Below, piece after piece: positions 25,789 to 35,314 of a DNA stretch of 64,000 nucleotides. The notes beneath the pieces were generated by a model. That model did not search any database and was not told where the DNA came from. It saw only the letters and a list, made by a program, of their open reading frames with translations. The stretch comes from Proteobacteria bacterium UBA7415 (GTDB taxonomy: Bacteria > Pseudomonadota > Gammaproteobacteria > Arenicellales > Arenicellaceae), in NCBI GenBank assembly GCA_002470515.1, contig DKML01000010.1:124001-188000 (forward strand). Reading direction: 5' to 3'. Each line of letters opens with the position of its first letter. Positions within the stretch are counted from its first letter, which is position 1. The translations under genes and the position numbers were made by a program.

Positions 25789-26472
25789 CTAGACTTTCTC
25801 ACCGTCCGCATACTCTAGCTCAAGGCCAGCCGCTTTTTGGAGGTCGCGAACATTGTTCATCATGGCGTGTTGCACAAGGCGGGCACAAGCATCTGCATCT
25901 TCCGCAAGCATATCTGTGGTGATCAAAGTCGGCTCACCAATGCCAATATGAATAGTTGAGAATGGTTTAGGAAAACGATGTTTGTCCCAGCTTTTAAGAA
26001 CCCATTGTTTACTCGCTTCGATATGCAGAGGTAATACGGGAGCGCGACCAGCCGCGGCTAACCAGACTACGCCGGTCTGAACTTGGTAAAGCGGACCACG
26101 TGGGCCGTCTGGTGTCATTGCAATGGGTTCGCCGTTACGCAGCAGCTTGAGCAGTGATCGAGTTACGCGCGCAGACCCTTTGGAACTAGAACCCCGGACT
26201 GTTTTATTGCCATAAAGCGCGCCTAATCGAGCAACATACTCACCGTCGCGACTGTCGCTTACTATGCAGCTGATCTGCCTATTCCGCATCGCCCAGGGCG
26301 CTATAGTGGAGCAGTTGTGCCACATGCTGATTAAGAACGGCTGTTCGTTGTCGATAAGGTCTTCTAGGACCTCACGGTTATGCCAGCGTATTCTGCAAGT
26401 GAGCGTGATCAGGTCGATCAACCACTTTACAAGACGTGGGACTATTGCAAATTTGAGTTCAGATCGCGACAT
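25789..26472 (-). CDS. DUF374-family lipid acyltransferase (LpxJ-like group)
   Basis: A 227-residue membrane-associated acyltransferase. An N-terminal hydrophobic segment (about 9-27) precedes ISMWHNCSTIAPW, holding the histidine of a variant H-x4-D/E site, VSDSRDGEYVARLG, VRGSSSKGSARVTRSLL and MTPDGPRGPLYQVQTGVVWLA, the signature of DUF374. The family includes the epsilonproteobacterial lipid A secondary acyltransferase LpxJ. The gene follows lpxD by 22 bases on the same strand, so a lipid A acylation role is a reasonable inference; a lysophospholipid substrate is the alternative. Confidence 0.85.
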   Translation of the reverse strand: MSRSELKFAIVPRLVKWLIDLITLTCRIRWHNREVLEDLIDNEQPFLISMWHNCSTIAPWAMRNRQISCIVSDSRDGEYVARLGALYGNKTVRGSSSKGSARVTRSLLKLLRNGEPIAMTPDGPRGPLYQVQTGVVWLAAAGRAPVLPLHIEASKQWVLKSWDKHRFPKPFSTIHIGIGEPTLITTDMLAEDADACARLVQHAMMNNVRDLQKAAGLELEYADGEKV

Positions 26473-26494
26473 AAAACTAGAGTTCGGCTAAAGG

Positions 26495-27547
26495 CTACTT
26501 AGAGTTCTTTTTGGCTAGCTCGTCGCTTAGCTCGGCAATTTTTTCTTCGAGCTTGGCGAACCTTTTGAGCACGTAGTCATCTAACTTAAATCGCCGAGTA
26601 TGTTCACGCATTGGCTTTGCCGGAATACCACCCCACATACCACCGCTAGGTATGTCTTCAATTACGCCTCCTCTGTGTACCAAGATGGTATCAGCCGCAA
26701 CTTTCTTGTGGTCTAAAACACCAGATTGCCCTGACAATATTGCACGGTCGCCAATCTTGCACGACCCGGCAAGACCTGTCTGTCCGATAATTAAACAGTC
26801 TTCGCCAATTTCGACGTTGTGTGCGATATGGCACAAGTTGTCGACCTTAACACCACGCTTGATGAGTGTTGACCCGTAAGTCCCACGGTCGATAGCGCAA
26901 TTACTACCAATAAATACATCGTCGCCAATAATAACGTTACCGGTATGTGGAATTCTTTCGTAGCGCTTATCAGGTGTTGGAGTAAAACCGTAGCCCTCGT
27001 TGCCAATAACCGTGCCTGATTGGAGTATGACTCGTTGACCAATCACGCAGCCATGCCCAACCATTACATTGGGGTTGACTATACTGTTGTTGCCAATCGT
27101 TACGCCAAACTCGATTACACTATTGCTTCGAACAATGACGGAGTCTCCAATGACCACATCCTTGCCGATTACGACATTTGGGCCTATGCGTACATTTGCG
27201 CCCAATGTAGCGCTTTCGTGAATAACCGCGCTAGGGTGAATGTCTGGCCATTCTGGGTCACGATTTTCGTAGTCGTCGTAGGCTTGTTTTATTAAGGCTT
27301 GAGCCAAACGTACGTCTTTTACACAGGCAATAAAGCCTTTGTATTCTCCCATAATATCGGCTGCTACGGCTTCGGTCGTTATTACTGCCGGCGCGATTGG
27401 GTCGAGTTGTTCGCTGGCCTGAATAAAAATCAGGCTTGAGGCATCGGCACGTTCAAACGAACGCGTGTAATCAAACACGGCCTCGTTGCCATGCGTTGCC
27501 ACAATAATGTGCCTAAAGTCTTCTTGTAGTTGCCTTGTACTAGTCAT
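26495..27547 (-). CDS. lpxD: UDP-3-O-acylglucosamine N-acyltransferase
   Basis: Adds the N-linked hydroxyacyl chain to UDP-3-O-acylglucosamine in lipid A synthesis. The 350 residues contain the N-terminal uridine-binding domain, then many left-handed beta-helix hexapeptides (about 100-290: [IV]G..[VI].. repeats), and [27 protein letters not shown] with the catalytic histidine near 240. A C-terminal helix ([20 protein letters not shown]) is a coiled coil. The usual skp, fabZ and lpxA neighbours are absent; instead a DUF374 acyltransferase follows, so this may be a second copy. Confidence 0.93.
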   Translation of the reverse strand: MTSTRQLQEDFRHIIVATHGNEAVFDYTRSFERADASSLIFIQASEQLDPIAPAVITTEAVAADIMGEYKGFIACVKDVRLAQALIKQAYDDYENRDPEWPDIHPSAVIHESATLGANVRIGPNVVIGKDVVIGDSVIVRSNSVIEFGVTIGNNSIVNPNVMVGHGCVIGQRVILQSGTVIGNEGYGFTPTPDKRYERIPHTGNVIIGDDVFIGSNCAIDRGTYGSTLIKRGVKVDNLCHIAHNVEIGEDCLIIGQTGLAGSCKIGDRAILSGQSGVLDHKKVAADTILVHRGGVIEDIPSGGMWGGIPAKPMREHTRRFKLDDYVLKRFAKLEEKIAELSDELAKKNSK

Positions 27548-27797
27548 GTTTGTTATTGGGGCTAGTCGTGATAGATAGCTATAATTATGGAATCTACGTT
27601 AATATTAAATGACAACTCTATAAAGTTGTCTTTTCAACGGATAGTTTAACCAAGTGCTTTTGTCGGTTATAGTCTAACGCATAAAGCCCAATTTGACGCG
27701 CCAATAGTCATAACGAGAGTTACTGCAAAAGTCGCACCAAGCTCGGCTTAGAAATTACTTTTAATAACAGTTTCAGCACACGAGGAACGTACGCTAA

Positions 27798-28946
27798 ATG
27801 CACCACAAGTTGCCAATTCGATCGACCAAGTCGATACACGCTCTATTTATAATACTGTTGGCACTTTTTATTAGTGCTTGTTCAGACGACAAGGTTGAGT
27901 CTGAGGTAAATGCTGATGGAACAGAAGTAAGCGAAGCAGAGCAAAGTGACCAAAATGCTCAGTTAGATACCGACGTTGAAAGCGCTGAAGCTACGCCAAA
28001 GAAGGAACCAGAAGTAGTTAAAGTAATAGATTTTAGCAAAGACAATACATCCAACATCTATATTGGTACGGGCAGTGTTCAGGGCGTTTACTTTCCGATT
28101 GGTGGTGTAATTTGCCGCCTGTTTAACCGCCATAAATCGGCTCACAACATTCGTTGTACGTTAGAGAGCACGGGCGGCTCAATTAATAATTTAGTTGAAT
28201 TGCGCGATGGTAATTTCGACATCGTGGTTGCGCAATCAGACTGGCAACACCATGCCTATAAAGGCACCAGCGCTTTTGAAAAATATGGTGCAAATACTGA
28301 GTTGCGTTCGGTGTTTGCATTAGAGGCTGATCCGCTTGCCTTAATCGTCAAAAAAGATAGTCCCGTATTAACGTTTGATGACTTGGCTGACCGCACGGTC
28401 AGTTTAGGTTACTCACGCTCATTGCAGCACCGCATACTCGGTCACTATTTGGAGCTTAAAGGTTGGACAGAAGAAAAATTTAAACAAGTAATTTTAATGA
28501 GCGACGCCAAGCAAGGCGCGGCACTGTGTAATGATGAGGTCGAGGCGATCTTATTGCTTTCGAGTAGCATGAATGACTACTTGGCGGATTTACCCGAAGG
28601 TTGTGAATTGAAGCTTGTTTCGATTAATGACGAAACGGTTAAGCAGGTTATTGCGGCTCACCCCTATTACCGCACGGGGACGATTCCCAGAAGTATGAAT
28701 TTTGACAGCGCTGAAGATGTTGAGTCTTTTGGCTTAGGCGCGACGTTCGTAGCAATGGAGTCGACATCGCCGAAAGCTGTATACAATGTGGTCAAAGAAA
28801 TCGTTGAGAATTTCAAAGACTTTAAGTCCTTGCATCCTTCTTTGCAGATGATTAAAACTGAAGAACTGGCGTCGGCTGGTCTTACGGCTCCTTTGCATCC
28901 TGGCGCAATACGGTACTACCGTGAAGCGCGGTTGTTGCGTCAGTAA
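27798..28946 (+). CDS. TAXI-family TRAP transporter substrate-binding lipoprotein
   Basis: A periplasmic receptor for the TRAP-TAXI transporters, which take up organic acids with sodium. A lipoprotein signal ends in FISAC, with the lipidated cysteine near residue 28, followed by an acidic linker. The mature protein has the TAXI motifs NIYIGTGSVQGVYFPIGGVICRLFN, RCTLESTGGSINNLVELRDGNFDIVVAQSDWQ and YYRTGTIPRSM. The 382 residues match the family length plus the linker. No TRAP membrane subunit is adjacent, so it must work with a permease elsewhere or act as a sensor. A beta-carbonic anhydrase follows after 68 bases. Confidence 0.9.
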   Translation: MHHKLPIRSTKSIHALFIILLALFISACSDDKVESEVNADGTEVSEAEQSDQNAQLDTDVESAEATPKKEPEVVKVIDFSKDNTSNIYIGTGSVQGVYFPIGGVICRLFNRHKSAHNIRCTLESTGGSINNLVELRDGNFDIVVAQSDWQHHAYKGTSAFEKYGANTELRSVFALEADPLALIVKKDSPVLTFDDLADRTVSLGYSRSLQHRILGHYLELKGWTEEKFKQVILMSDAKQGAALCNDEVEAILLLSSSMNDYLADLPEGCELKLVSINDETVKQVIAAHPYYRTGTIPRSMNFDSAEDVESFGLGATFVAMESTSPKAVYNVVKEIVENFKDFKSLHPSLQMIKTEELASAGLTAPLHPGAIRYYREARLLRQ

Positions 28947-29014
28947 ATTTGAATAAACTGCACCCTTAAGCACTTCATTACTCTGACTAATAACTTTAAC
29001 TAATAGGTCTGACT

Positions 29015-29629
29015 ATGATTAGCGCTGATAAAGCACTGCATAAACTTAAAGAAGGCAACCGCCGGTTTGTTGGAGTCACTTCAACGAGAGGTGTATTAGA
29101 GACCCATCTTGATCATATTAGGGTAGTTCGAGAACAAAAACCTTTCGCTATAATACTAGGCTGTTCGGATTCACGCGTTCCGGCAGAGTTGGTGTTTCAT
29201 TGTGGTTTGGGAGAGCTGTTTGTGATTCGAGTCGCCGGTAATTTAGTTGCGCCCTCACAAATTGGTAGTATTGAGTATGCATGCCAACAATTTGATACTG
29301 AATTGGTGGTGGTAATGGGGCATTCAAACTGTGGCGCAATCCGTGTAACCGTAGATGCTCTTCTTGCCGAGGACAGGCCGGTATCACCTAATCTAAAATC
29401 AATTGTCGAACGTATAGCGCCAGCCGTTGCACCTGCAGTTAGTAATCACAGCGACGCGTCTCATGATGAATTAATAGGTATTGCAGTGAATGCAAACATA
29501 CAACACTCCGTTCGTCGCCTGTCAGAAAAATCTATGATACTGCGAAACCTTGTGGAAGCAGGACGATTGAAAATAGTAGGTGCAGAATACTCGCTTGATA
29601 CAGGCGAGGTTGTTTTTTTAGATGACTAG
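29015..29629 (+). CDS. Beta-class carbonic anhydrase
   Basis: Cytoplasmic zinc enzyme that interconverts CO2 and bicarbonate. The 204 residues carry the ligands and catalytic dyad of the family: CSDSRVPAE (Cys and the Asp/Arg pair near 49-52) and MGHSNCGAI (His and Cys near 102-105). VIRVAGNLVAPSQIGSIEYACQ lies between, as expected. No signal peptide is seen. It is followed by an independent DoxX gene with its own strong ribosome binding site. Confidence 0.94.
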   Translation: MISADKALHKLKEGNRRFVGVTSTRGVLETHLDHIRVVREQKPFAIILGCSDSRVPAELVFHCGLGELFVIRVAGNLVAPSQIGSIEYACQQFDTELVVVMGHSNCGAIRVTVDALLAEDRPVSPNLKSIVERIAPAVAPAVSNHSDASHDELIGIAVNANIQHSVRRLSEKSMILRNLVEAGRLKIVGAEYSLDTGEVVFLDD

Positions 29630-29746
29630 AAATTTACACAGTATTCCAATCATTTGCTATCGTTACGATAAGAAGCTAAACGAAAAGCTTTACAAGTAGT
29701 TATAACTTATCTTTTTTACCACTCATGTCTTTTAAAGGAGGACAAC

Positions 29747-30118
29747 ATGAACAAATTATCTGAATTTCAAGAGCAAGCTTATGCACTGTTTAGAATCGTA
29801 TTTGGATTCCTATTTATTTGGCATGGTGCGCAAAAGCTATTTAACTTCCCGCTGGATTTTCCGTATCCGTTGAACAACTTGATGTATGCGGCGGGCGGTA
29901 TCGAATTGGTCGGTGGCGCGCTAATAATGATCGGACTGCTCACTCGACCTGCGGCATTTATTTGCAGCGGCACGATGGCAGCAGCGTATTGGATGGCACA
30001 TGGAATGGAAGACTTCTGGCCAATTATCAACAATGGCGAAATGGCCGTAATGTATTGTTTTGCCTTTTTGTTTATTGCAACGCGCGGCGCGGGCATCTGG
30101 GCTGTTGATAAAAACTAA
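29747..30118 (+). CDS. DoxX-family membrane protein
   Basis: A 123-residue inner membrane protein with four helices (about 10-28, 46-66, 70-88, 98-115). The DoxX signature is visible in R-I-V-F-G-F-L-F-I-W-H-G-A-Q-K-L near the start and in the G-G-I-E-L-V-G-G-A-L segment. The function of bacterial DoxX proteins is poorly defined; links to thiosulfate oxidation and redox stress are reported for relatives. AAAGGAGG lies 6 bases before the ATG, one of the strongest ribosome binding sites here. Two hairpins and a terminator follow. Confidence 0.9.
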   Translation: MNKLSEFQEQAYALFRIVFGFLFIWHGAQKLFNFPLDFPYPLNNLMYAAGGIELVGGALIMIGLLTRPAAFICSGTMAAAYWMAHGMEDFWPIINNGEMAVMYCFAFLFIATRGAGIWAVDKN

Positions 30119-30125
30119 ACTAGTT

Positions 30126-30190
30126 TGGCTGGTCTAGGCCAGCCAAAATTAAGACATTAAAAAAGGCCACATAAGTGGCCTTTTTTAATG
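30126..30190. terminator. Hairpin plus bidirectional terminator after doxX
   Basis: TGGCTGG and CCAGCCA (30126-30145) form a first hairpin. Then GGCCAC-ATAA-GTGGCC (30165-30180), flanked by six A and six T residues and extended by CATTA/TAATG, makes a perfect 16-bp stem that works on both strands. Confidence 0.93.
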
Positions 30191-30239
30191 TTTGTGTAAT
30201 CTACTAAACGTCCACAATTGCACCCATAGCTTCTACAAA

Positions 30240-30907
30240 CCACCAACGTCTCTTAGTACTTCTGCTTGGTCAGTATGCTCCCGTGTAAATTCAGGTTCAG
30301 TACGACCAAGTATCCGTACGCAGGCATGTTTCGATTGATGCAGGTTTGCCGTCTACGCAGTACACCGTAACTTGAGACTTAGTATCGCGACGTAACCATG
30401 CAAACATGCCGATATTGCGTAACTCAGACTGCTTCTTTAGCAAAGCGATGCGCGTACTTAATAGGCATCGGCATAAGTACATCAGTTTCGTTGCAGGTAT
30501 AGCCAAATATCGAGCTTTGGTCGCCTGCGCATTGATCAAGGTCTATACCATCGCTCTTGTTAACTCCGGCAGCCATATCATAGGATTGTGTTTCTAGCGT
30601 CAGCATTACCGCACAGCTAAGATAATCAAAGCCTAGCTCAGAATCGCAGTACCCAATATCTCTGATTGTTTCCCTCACTTTCTCAGTGATACCATCTAGG
30701 TATGTCCACTGGTGATTTCAACCGACAGAACGACCAAACCGGTATTAACCAGCGTCTCGCAAGCAACTCTTGAGCGAGGATCATGTGCTAATAAAAGGTC
30801 TAATACGGTATCCGAAATTTGGTCAGCGACCTTGTCGGGATGTCCTTAGGAAACCGATTCCGAAGTGAATAGAAAATCGCGCACTGTTGCACTTCTTGGT
30901 CTACCAT
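30240..30907 (-). pseudogene. Remnant of an S-adenosylmethionine synthetase gene
   Basis: Translated fragments align in order with the N-terminal half of MetK. Near 30840-30880: LFTSESVS, a TAA at 30846-30848 in place of the glutamate codon of SVSEGHPDK, then [16 protein letters not shown] and [14 protein letters not shown]. At 30424-30690: EKVRETIRDIGYCDSELGFD and the ATP-site block SSIFGYTCNETDVLMPMP. Near 30297-30440: LRRDTKSQVTVYCVDGKPAS. At least two frameshifts separate the pieces and nothing after about residue 200 of the usual 380-390 remains. It is a dead fragment; a functional metK must lie elsewhere. Confidence 0.85.
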
Positions 30908-30982
30908 TTTGTGTGCTATTTCACGTACAGCTAAGGGTAATTGAATAATGATACGAGAGTTTAGTACCCACGCTCGGGTACT

Positions 30983-31615
30983 ATGTTTACTAACACGCTA
31001 AAAATTAGAAAAAAACCAATGACAAAACGACTTCGTGCTTGGCTGTTTATCGCAATAAGTGTGGTGGTGATGAGTTTCGCTCTCGCCCCAATGATGCGGG
31101 CGCTCATCGGTATTGATGAGAAGATTCAGATGAACTTTTTTACCGTGGTTACTCTTTTGATCGGGGGCCTAATGTGCGGCTTGACCGGCATGATACTGCT
31201 AATCAGAAAACCACAGCAACTCAGCTATCAAGAAAGCCCGATAGACCCATCGCAAAAACGGTCCGCAGCAGGATTGCACTTAAGTGCGTTACTTATTTTT
31301 ACGTGTATACCGCTGCTAAATTTCTTCGTATGTTATTGGTATTGGTTAAAGGCGAGGGACACGTCATCCTTCCTTGATTATCATGGGCGTGAGGCCCTTA
31401 ATTTACAAGTAGCCGTTTATCTATATCTGCTCGTGAGCTTGTTCTTGGCTTACATCTTTGTAGGCGTTTTGATGGTGATGCTGGTATTAATGTTTACAAT
31501 AGTCGTAAGCGTATACGCGGCTATTCAAGCGACTCGAGGTGAATGGTTTAGCTACCCAGCGAGCATGGCTATTGTTAGTCGCCAAGGACGTCCGCCATTA
31601 AAAACGGCACCCTGA
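30983..31615 (+). CDS. DUF4870-type (Tic20-like) membrane protein
   Basis: A 210-residue membrane protein. Two N-terminal helices (about 20-40 and 52-75) precede a DUF4870 domain: HLSALLIFTCIPLLNFFVCYWYWLKARDTSSFLDYHGREALNLQVAVYLYLLVSLFL, where F-x-D-x-H-G-R-E-A-x-N-x-Q is the family signature, then two further helices and ATRGEWFSYP. Function unknown. The methionine at 31019 is an alternative start; neither has a good ribosome binding site. It lies directly after the metK relic, in the opposite orientation, and converges with hemL. Confidence 0.82.
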   Translation: MFTNTLKIRKKPMTKRLRAWLFIAISVVVMSFALAPMMRALIGIDEKIQMNFFTVVTLLIGGLMCGLTGMILLIRKPQQLSYQESPIDPSQKRSAAGLHLSALLIFTCIPLLNFFVCYWYWLKARDTSSFLDYHGREALNLQVAVYLYLLVSLFLAYIFVGVLMVMLVLMFTIVVSVYAAIQATRGEWFSYPASMAIVSRQGRPPLKTAP

Positions 31616-31632
31616 TAGGCGACTATATCGTG

Positions 31633-32919
31633 TTACTTACTTTTGGTTAGTGTCTCCATAACTTGGGCAGCGGCATCAATCGTGTCGGCTATATCATTTT
31701 CGTTGTGCGCTGCAGATACAAAGCCCGCCTCAAACGAAGACGGTGCAAGGTATATTCCTTGGTCTAACATCCCGTGAAAAAACTGTTTAAATCGTTCTCC
31801 ATCGCACGCCATAACTTGGTCAAAGCTGGTAACTTTATCCGCGTCAGTAAAAAACAGACCAAACATGCCGCCAACACCATTGGTTGCGATGGGTATATCT
31901 GAACTGGCCGCTACGTTTTTTAAGCCAATCAATAGACTCTTAACCTTTGCCGTTAGGTTTTCAAAGAACTGTGGGGCAGAGATCAAGTTTAGTGTAGTAA
32001 TACCGGCGGCCATAGCGACAGGATTGCCAGATAAGGTGCCTGCTTGATAAACAGGCCCATCAGGAGAGATCTGATTCATGATTTCGGCTTTACCGCCGAA
32101 CGCACCTACAGGCATACCACCACCAATTACTTTACCAAAACAGGTTAAGTCAGGGGTAATGTTATAAAGACCCTGAGCACCACCCAGATGAACTCGAAAG
32201 CCGGTCATGACTTCATCAAAAATCAGAACCGTGCCATATTCATCGCATAACTTGCGTAAGCCTTCTAGGTAACCGGCTGCGGGCGAGATCAAATTCATGT
32301 TGCCTGCGACAGGCTCAATAATAATGGCCGCGATCTGCTCGCCTACCTCTGCAAACAGTTCTTTCGCTTGCTCCAGGTTATTAAATTCAAGAGTAAGAGT
32401 CTGCTCGGCTAAGGCGGCAGGTACGCCAGGAGAAGTAGGTACGCCAAAGGTGAGTGCGCCAGAACCAGCCTTCACCAATAAGCTGTCGGAGTGACCGTGA
32501 TAACAACCTTCAAACTTAACAATTTTATCTCGGCCGGTGTAACCGCGTGCAAGACGCAAGGCGCTCATCGTTGCTTCAGTGCCGGAACTCACCATACGCA
32601 CTTTATCTATGCTAGGTATAAGCTCGCAGATCAGTCTGGCGAGTTCGGTTTCTAGTATCGTAGGCGCGCCAAAACTTAGCCCTTTTTCAGCTGTTTCTTG
32701 AACAGCCTTAATAACATCTGGATGGGCATGACCTAAGATCATTGGCCCCCAAGACCCTACGTAATCAATATATTGCTTATCATCAGTGTCCCAAAGATAC
32801 GCGCCTTTCGCTCGATCTATAAAAAGCGGTGATCCACCCACGCCTTTAAAAGCGCGGACAGGAGAGTTAACACCACCAGGAATGTAGTTCTGAGCAGTTT
32901 CGAAAAGGTTGGAATTCAT
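31633..32919 (-). CDS. hemL: Glutamate-1-semialdehyde 2,1-aminomutase
   Basis: PLP enzyme converting glutamate-1-semialdehyde to 5-aminolevulinate, the C5-pathway step before hemB. The 428 residues hold [14 protein letters not shown] at the N-terminus, [35 protein letters not shown] for cofactor binding, [17 protein letters not shown], and the Schiff-base lysine in [17 protein letters not shown] near 261. It is downstream of rpmE but separated by the rpmE terminator. Confidence 0.97.
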   Translation of the reverse strand: MNSNLFETAQNYIPGGVNSPVRAFKGVGGSPLFIDRAKGAYLWDTDDKQYIDYVGSWGPMILGHAHPDVIKAVQETAEKGLSFGAPTILETELARLICELIPSIDKVRMVSSGTEATMSALRLARGYTGRDKIVKFEGCYHGHSDSLLVKAGSGALTFGVPTSPGVPAALAEQTLTLEFNNLEQAKELFAEVGEQIAAIIIEPVAGNMNLISPAAGYLEGLRKLCDEYGTVLIFDEVMTGFRVHLGGAQGLYNITPDLTCFGKVIGGGMPVGAFGGKAEIMNQISPDGPVYQAGTLSGNPVAMAAGITTLNLISAPQFFENLTAKVKSLLIGLKNVAASSDIPIATNGVGGMFGLFFTDADKVTSFDQVMACDGERFKQFFHGMLDQGIYLAPSSFEAGFVSAAHNENDIADTIDAAAQVMETLTKSK

Positions 32920-32969
32920 CGTTTGATCCTCGCAGTTTCTTCAGGCTAAAATTTTGGTAATCAATGAGC

Positions 32970-33000
32970 AAAAAAAAGACGCTTTGCAGCGCCTCTTTTT
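32970..33000 (-). terminator. Rho-independent terminator of rpmE
   Basis: On the minus strand GGCGCT-GCAA-AGCGTC (32978-32993, one G-T pair) is followed by a run of seven or more T residues, 24 bases past the rpmE stop. Confidence 0.85.
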
Positions 33001-33023
33001 TGGTAATGATTTTCGTTCGAGGC

Positions 33024-33227
33024 TTATTTTTTGCCGTAACGAGACTTAAAGCGGCCAACGCGACCTTCAGTGTCCATCACCTTCTGTTTGCCAGTAAAAA
33101 ACGGGTGGCATTCAGAACAGATCTCAACGTGTAAGTCTTTGCCCAAAGTTGAGCCAGTTTCGAATGCGTTACCGCATGCACACGTGACTTTAATTTGGTC
33201 GTATTTTGGATGTATATTTGCTTTCAT
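33024..33227 (-). CDS. rpmE: 50S ribosomal protein L31, zinc-binding type
   Basis: A 67-residue ribosomal protein of the large subunit with the signature [12 protein letters not shown] at the start and CHPFFTGKQ near 38-46. The cysteines of CACG and CSEC form the zinc site of the C+ form, so the protein also stores zinc. A paralogous zinc-free L31 is often present elsewhere in such genomes and is not in this window. It has its own terminator and is most likely monocistronic. Confidence 0.97.
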   Translation of the reverse strand: MKANIHPKYDQIKVTCACGNAFETGSTLGKDLHVEICSECHPFFTGKQKVMDTEGRVGRFKSRYGKK

Positions 33228-33343
33228 TTTTTATTTCCGATGCTGTGAATTCGTGATTTTGCGCGAATTCTGGGTCTGGGCGCGAGATACTAGGATAATC
33301 CCTATTTAAATACAAGCAGGATATGGCGTAAAAATAGGGCTTT

Positions 33344-34144
33344 TCAAGAAGCGCTAATACGATTACTCCACTCTACAAACTCTTCAACGCTGACGGTTTC
33401 GGCACGCCGAGTAAAATCGAAGTCCGTTGATTCAAGTAATGGCCAGTGGTCTGACAGCTTAAAATTGTTCCGCAAGGTCTTTCTACGTTGCGCAAAAGCC
33501 ATCTTTACTAAGGCACCAAATACCACTCGATCGTTAACAGGGTACTGATCATGTGGAATCAATTCAGCTACCGCTGAAGCAACCTTAGGTGGTGGAAAAA
33601 AGGCTGTGTTAGGAACGCCGAATAAGGCCGAAACAGTAAATGTTTGCTGAACCATTACGGTTAAACGGCCAAATTGTTTTGAACCTTCGCTTGCACTTAG
33701 CCGATCAATTACCTCTTTCTGCAACATAATTACCAGGCGCTCGATAATATTGACGTAATCCAATAGCAGAATAAGTATTGGGCTAGATATGTTGTAGGGG
33801 AGGTTTCCCACTATCTTAATCCGTTGGTCCGGCTCCAATTGCAGTTCATCGAAATCAAAATCTAATATGTCGGCGCTGTGCACAGTCAGTTGCGGAAATT
33901 CCTCGGCCTGCTGTTGCCAATATTTGGCCAAGTCGCGGTCAAACTCCACTAAATGCAGATTACACCCAGATTCTAAAAGCAGCTCTGTTAGGGCGCCGCG
34001 ACCAGGGCCAATTTCGAGTACCGTGTCACCCGGCTTAATACCCAGAGCATTCACTATTTTGCGAATAATATTGGGGTCCTGCAGAAAATTCTGACCAAGA
34101 CTCTTACGAGGCGCATTAAATGCATTGTTGGTTGGTGTATCCAT
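33344..34144 (-). CDS. rsmA: 16S rRNA dimethyladenosine transferase
   Basis: Dimethylates two adjacent adenines near the 3' end of 16S rRNA late in small-subunit assembly. The 266 residues include KSLGQNFLQDPNIIRKIV, the SAM loop VLEIGPGRGALTELLL near 43, the catalytic N-L-P-Y in GNLPYNISSPILILLL, and the C-terminal helical domain with AFAQRRKTLRNN. It follows pdxA by 51 bases, the same order as the E. coli pdxA-rsmA pair, though surA and apaG are not present here. Confidence 0.97.
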   Translation of the reverse strand: MDTPTNNAFNAPRKSLGQNFLQDPNIIRKIVNALGIKPGDTVLEIGPGRGALTELLLESGCNLHLVEFDRDLAKYWQQQAEEFPQLTVHSADILDFDFDELQLEPDQRIKIVGNLPYNISSPILILLLDYVNIIERLVIMLQKEVIDRLSASEGSKQFGRLTVMVQQTFTVSALFGVPNTAFFPPPKVASAVAELIPHDQYPVNDRVVFGALVKMAFAQRRKTLRNNFKLSDHWPLLESTDFDFTRRAETVSVEEFVEWSNRISAS

Positions 34145-34195
34145 TTTTATGCGACCAGGCCTATTTGTACTTAGGATTAGCTTTTTGAGTAAAAA

Positions 34196-35167
34196 TCATG
34201 ATTGTCTGCCTAACGCATTAACAATAGCGCGTGCGGAATTAATCGCAGCTTTAAGCCCACCAATATCCGCCTTGCCTGTACCTGCAATATCTAAAGCCGT
34301 ACCGTGGTCGACAGATGTTCGCACAATCGGTAATCCAAGCGTTATATTCGAGGCTTCACCAAAGCTTTGTGACTTTAAAACAGTTAAACCTTGGTCGTGA
34401 TACATGGCGAGCACCACATCCACTCCTTTTAACGCGGTTGGTGTGAAAGCCGTATCCGCGGGCACAGGCCCAAGAACATCTATGCCCTTAGCCCGTAGCT
34501 GCTTTAGCGTTGGCTCAATAACCTCTATTTCTTCCAACCCTAAATGCCCCCCTTCACCCGCATGTGGGTTGAGGCCGCAGACCACTATCCTTGGGGACGC
34601 AATTGCAAATTTTGTTTTTAGATCATTATTCAAAATGGTGCATATCTGGGTAATACGTTCTGGTGTAATGGCGTCGCTCACCGCTCGCAAAGGTAAATGG
34701 GTAGTAACTAGTGCGACACGCAGGTCCCCGCTAGCTAACAACATAACAGAACGTTCTGCACCGGTGCGCTCCGCCAAATACTCGGTATGTCCGGAAAATT
34801 TAATGCCGGCATCATTGATTATGCCCTTGTGCAAAGGGCCGGTAATCATTGCTGAAAACTCACCAGAAAGGCAGCCATCTATAGCGCGATCCAGCATCGA
34901 TAACACCCCAGTTGCATTATCTGTATGTGGATCTCCACAAACAAAAGGCTTGTTAACCGGAATATCAATAATGTTCAGAGAGTTAAATTCTTTTGCAAGG
35001 CCCAAACGGGTGGCGCGTGTTTCTATGGCTCGAACATCACCAATGCAGACTAAATTATCAGCTTCAATGCTGCTTGAAAGCTGCAGAATAATGTCGCTAC
35101 CGATACCCGCTGGATCGCCGACGGTATACGCAATGGGTTTTGGCTTGGGAATGGACTGTTTTTGCAT
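34196..35167 (-). CDS. pdxA: 4-hydroxythreonine-4-phosphate dehydrogenase
   Basis: NAD-dependent oxidation in pyridoxal 5'-phosphate synthesis (DXP-dependent route). The 323 residues show YTVGDPAGIGSDI at the N-terminus, FSGHTEYLAERTG and VVTTHLPLRAVSDAIT with metal-binding histidines, GLNPHAGEGGHLG, and MYHDQGLTVLKSQSF with another metal ligand. The 258-residue frame on the opposite strand (34404-35180) is a shadow. The upstream gap of about 150 bases is shared divergently with glmU. Confidence 0.96.
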   Translation of the reverse strand: MQKQSIPKPKPIAYTVGDPAGIGSDIILQLSSSIEADNLVCIGDVRAIETRATRLGLAKEFNSLNIIDIPVNKPFVCGDPHTDNATGVLSMLDRAIDGCLSGEFSAMITGPLHKGIINDAGIKFSGHTEYLAERTGAERSVMLLASGDLRVALVTTHLPLRAVSDAITPERITQICTILNNDLKTKFAIASPRIVVCGLNPHAGEGGHLGLEEIEVIEPTLKQLRAKGIDVLGPVPADTAFTPTALKGVDVVLAMYHDQGLTVLKSQSFGEASNITLGLPIVRTSVDHGTALDIAGTGKADIGGLKAAINSARAIVNALGRQS

Positions 35168-35314
35168 AGTTGTTGCATAAAAAGAGAGAGTTCTTTAATA
35201 GCGGTCTTAAGGTCAAATGCTCGCGATTGATGCTCCGCGATTTGCTAGAATAACGATCATAGCTATTTGAGCCCTAAAAGCCATTGTCACACGGAAGTAA
35301 GGATTAACCAACCT

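Noticed and set aside
34404..35180. 258-residue frame opposite pdxA
   Set aside because: It lies fully antisense to a clearly conserved gene, has no recognisable motif and has a composition expected of a shadow frame.
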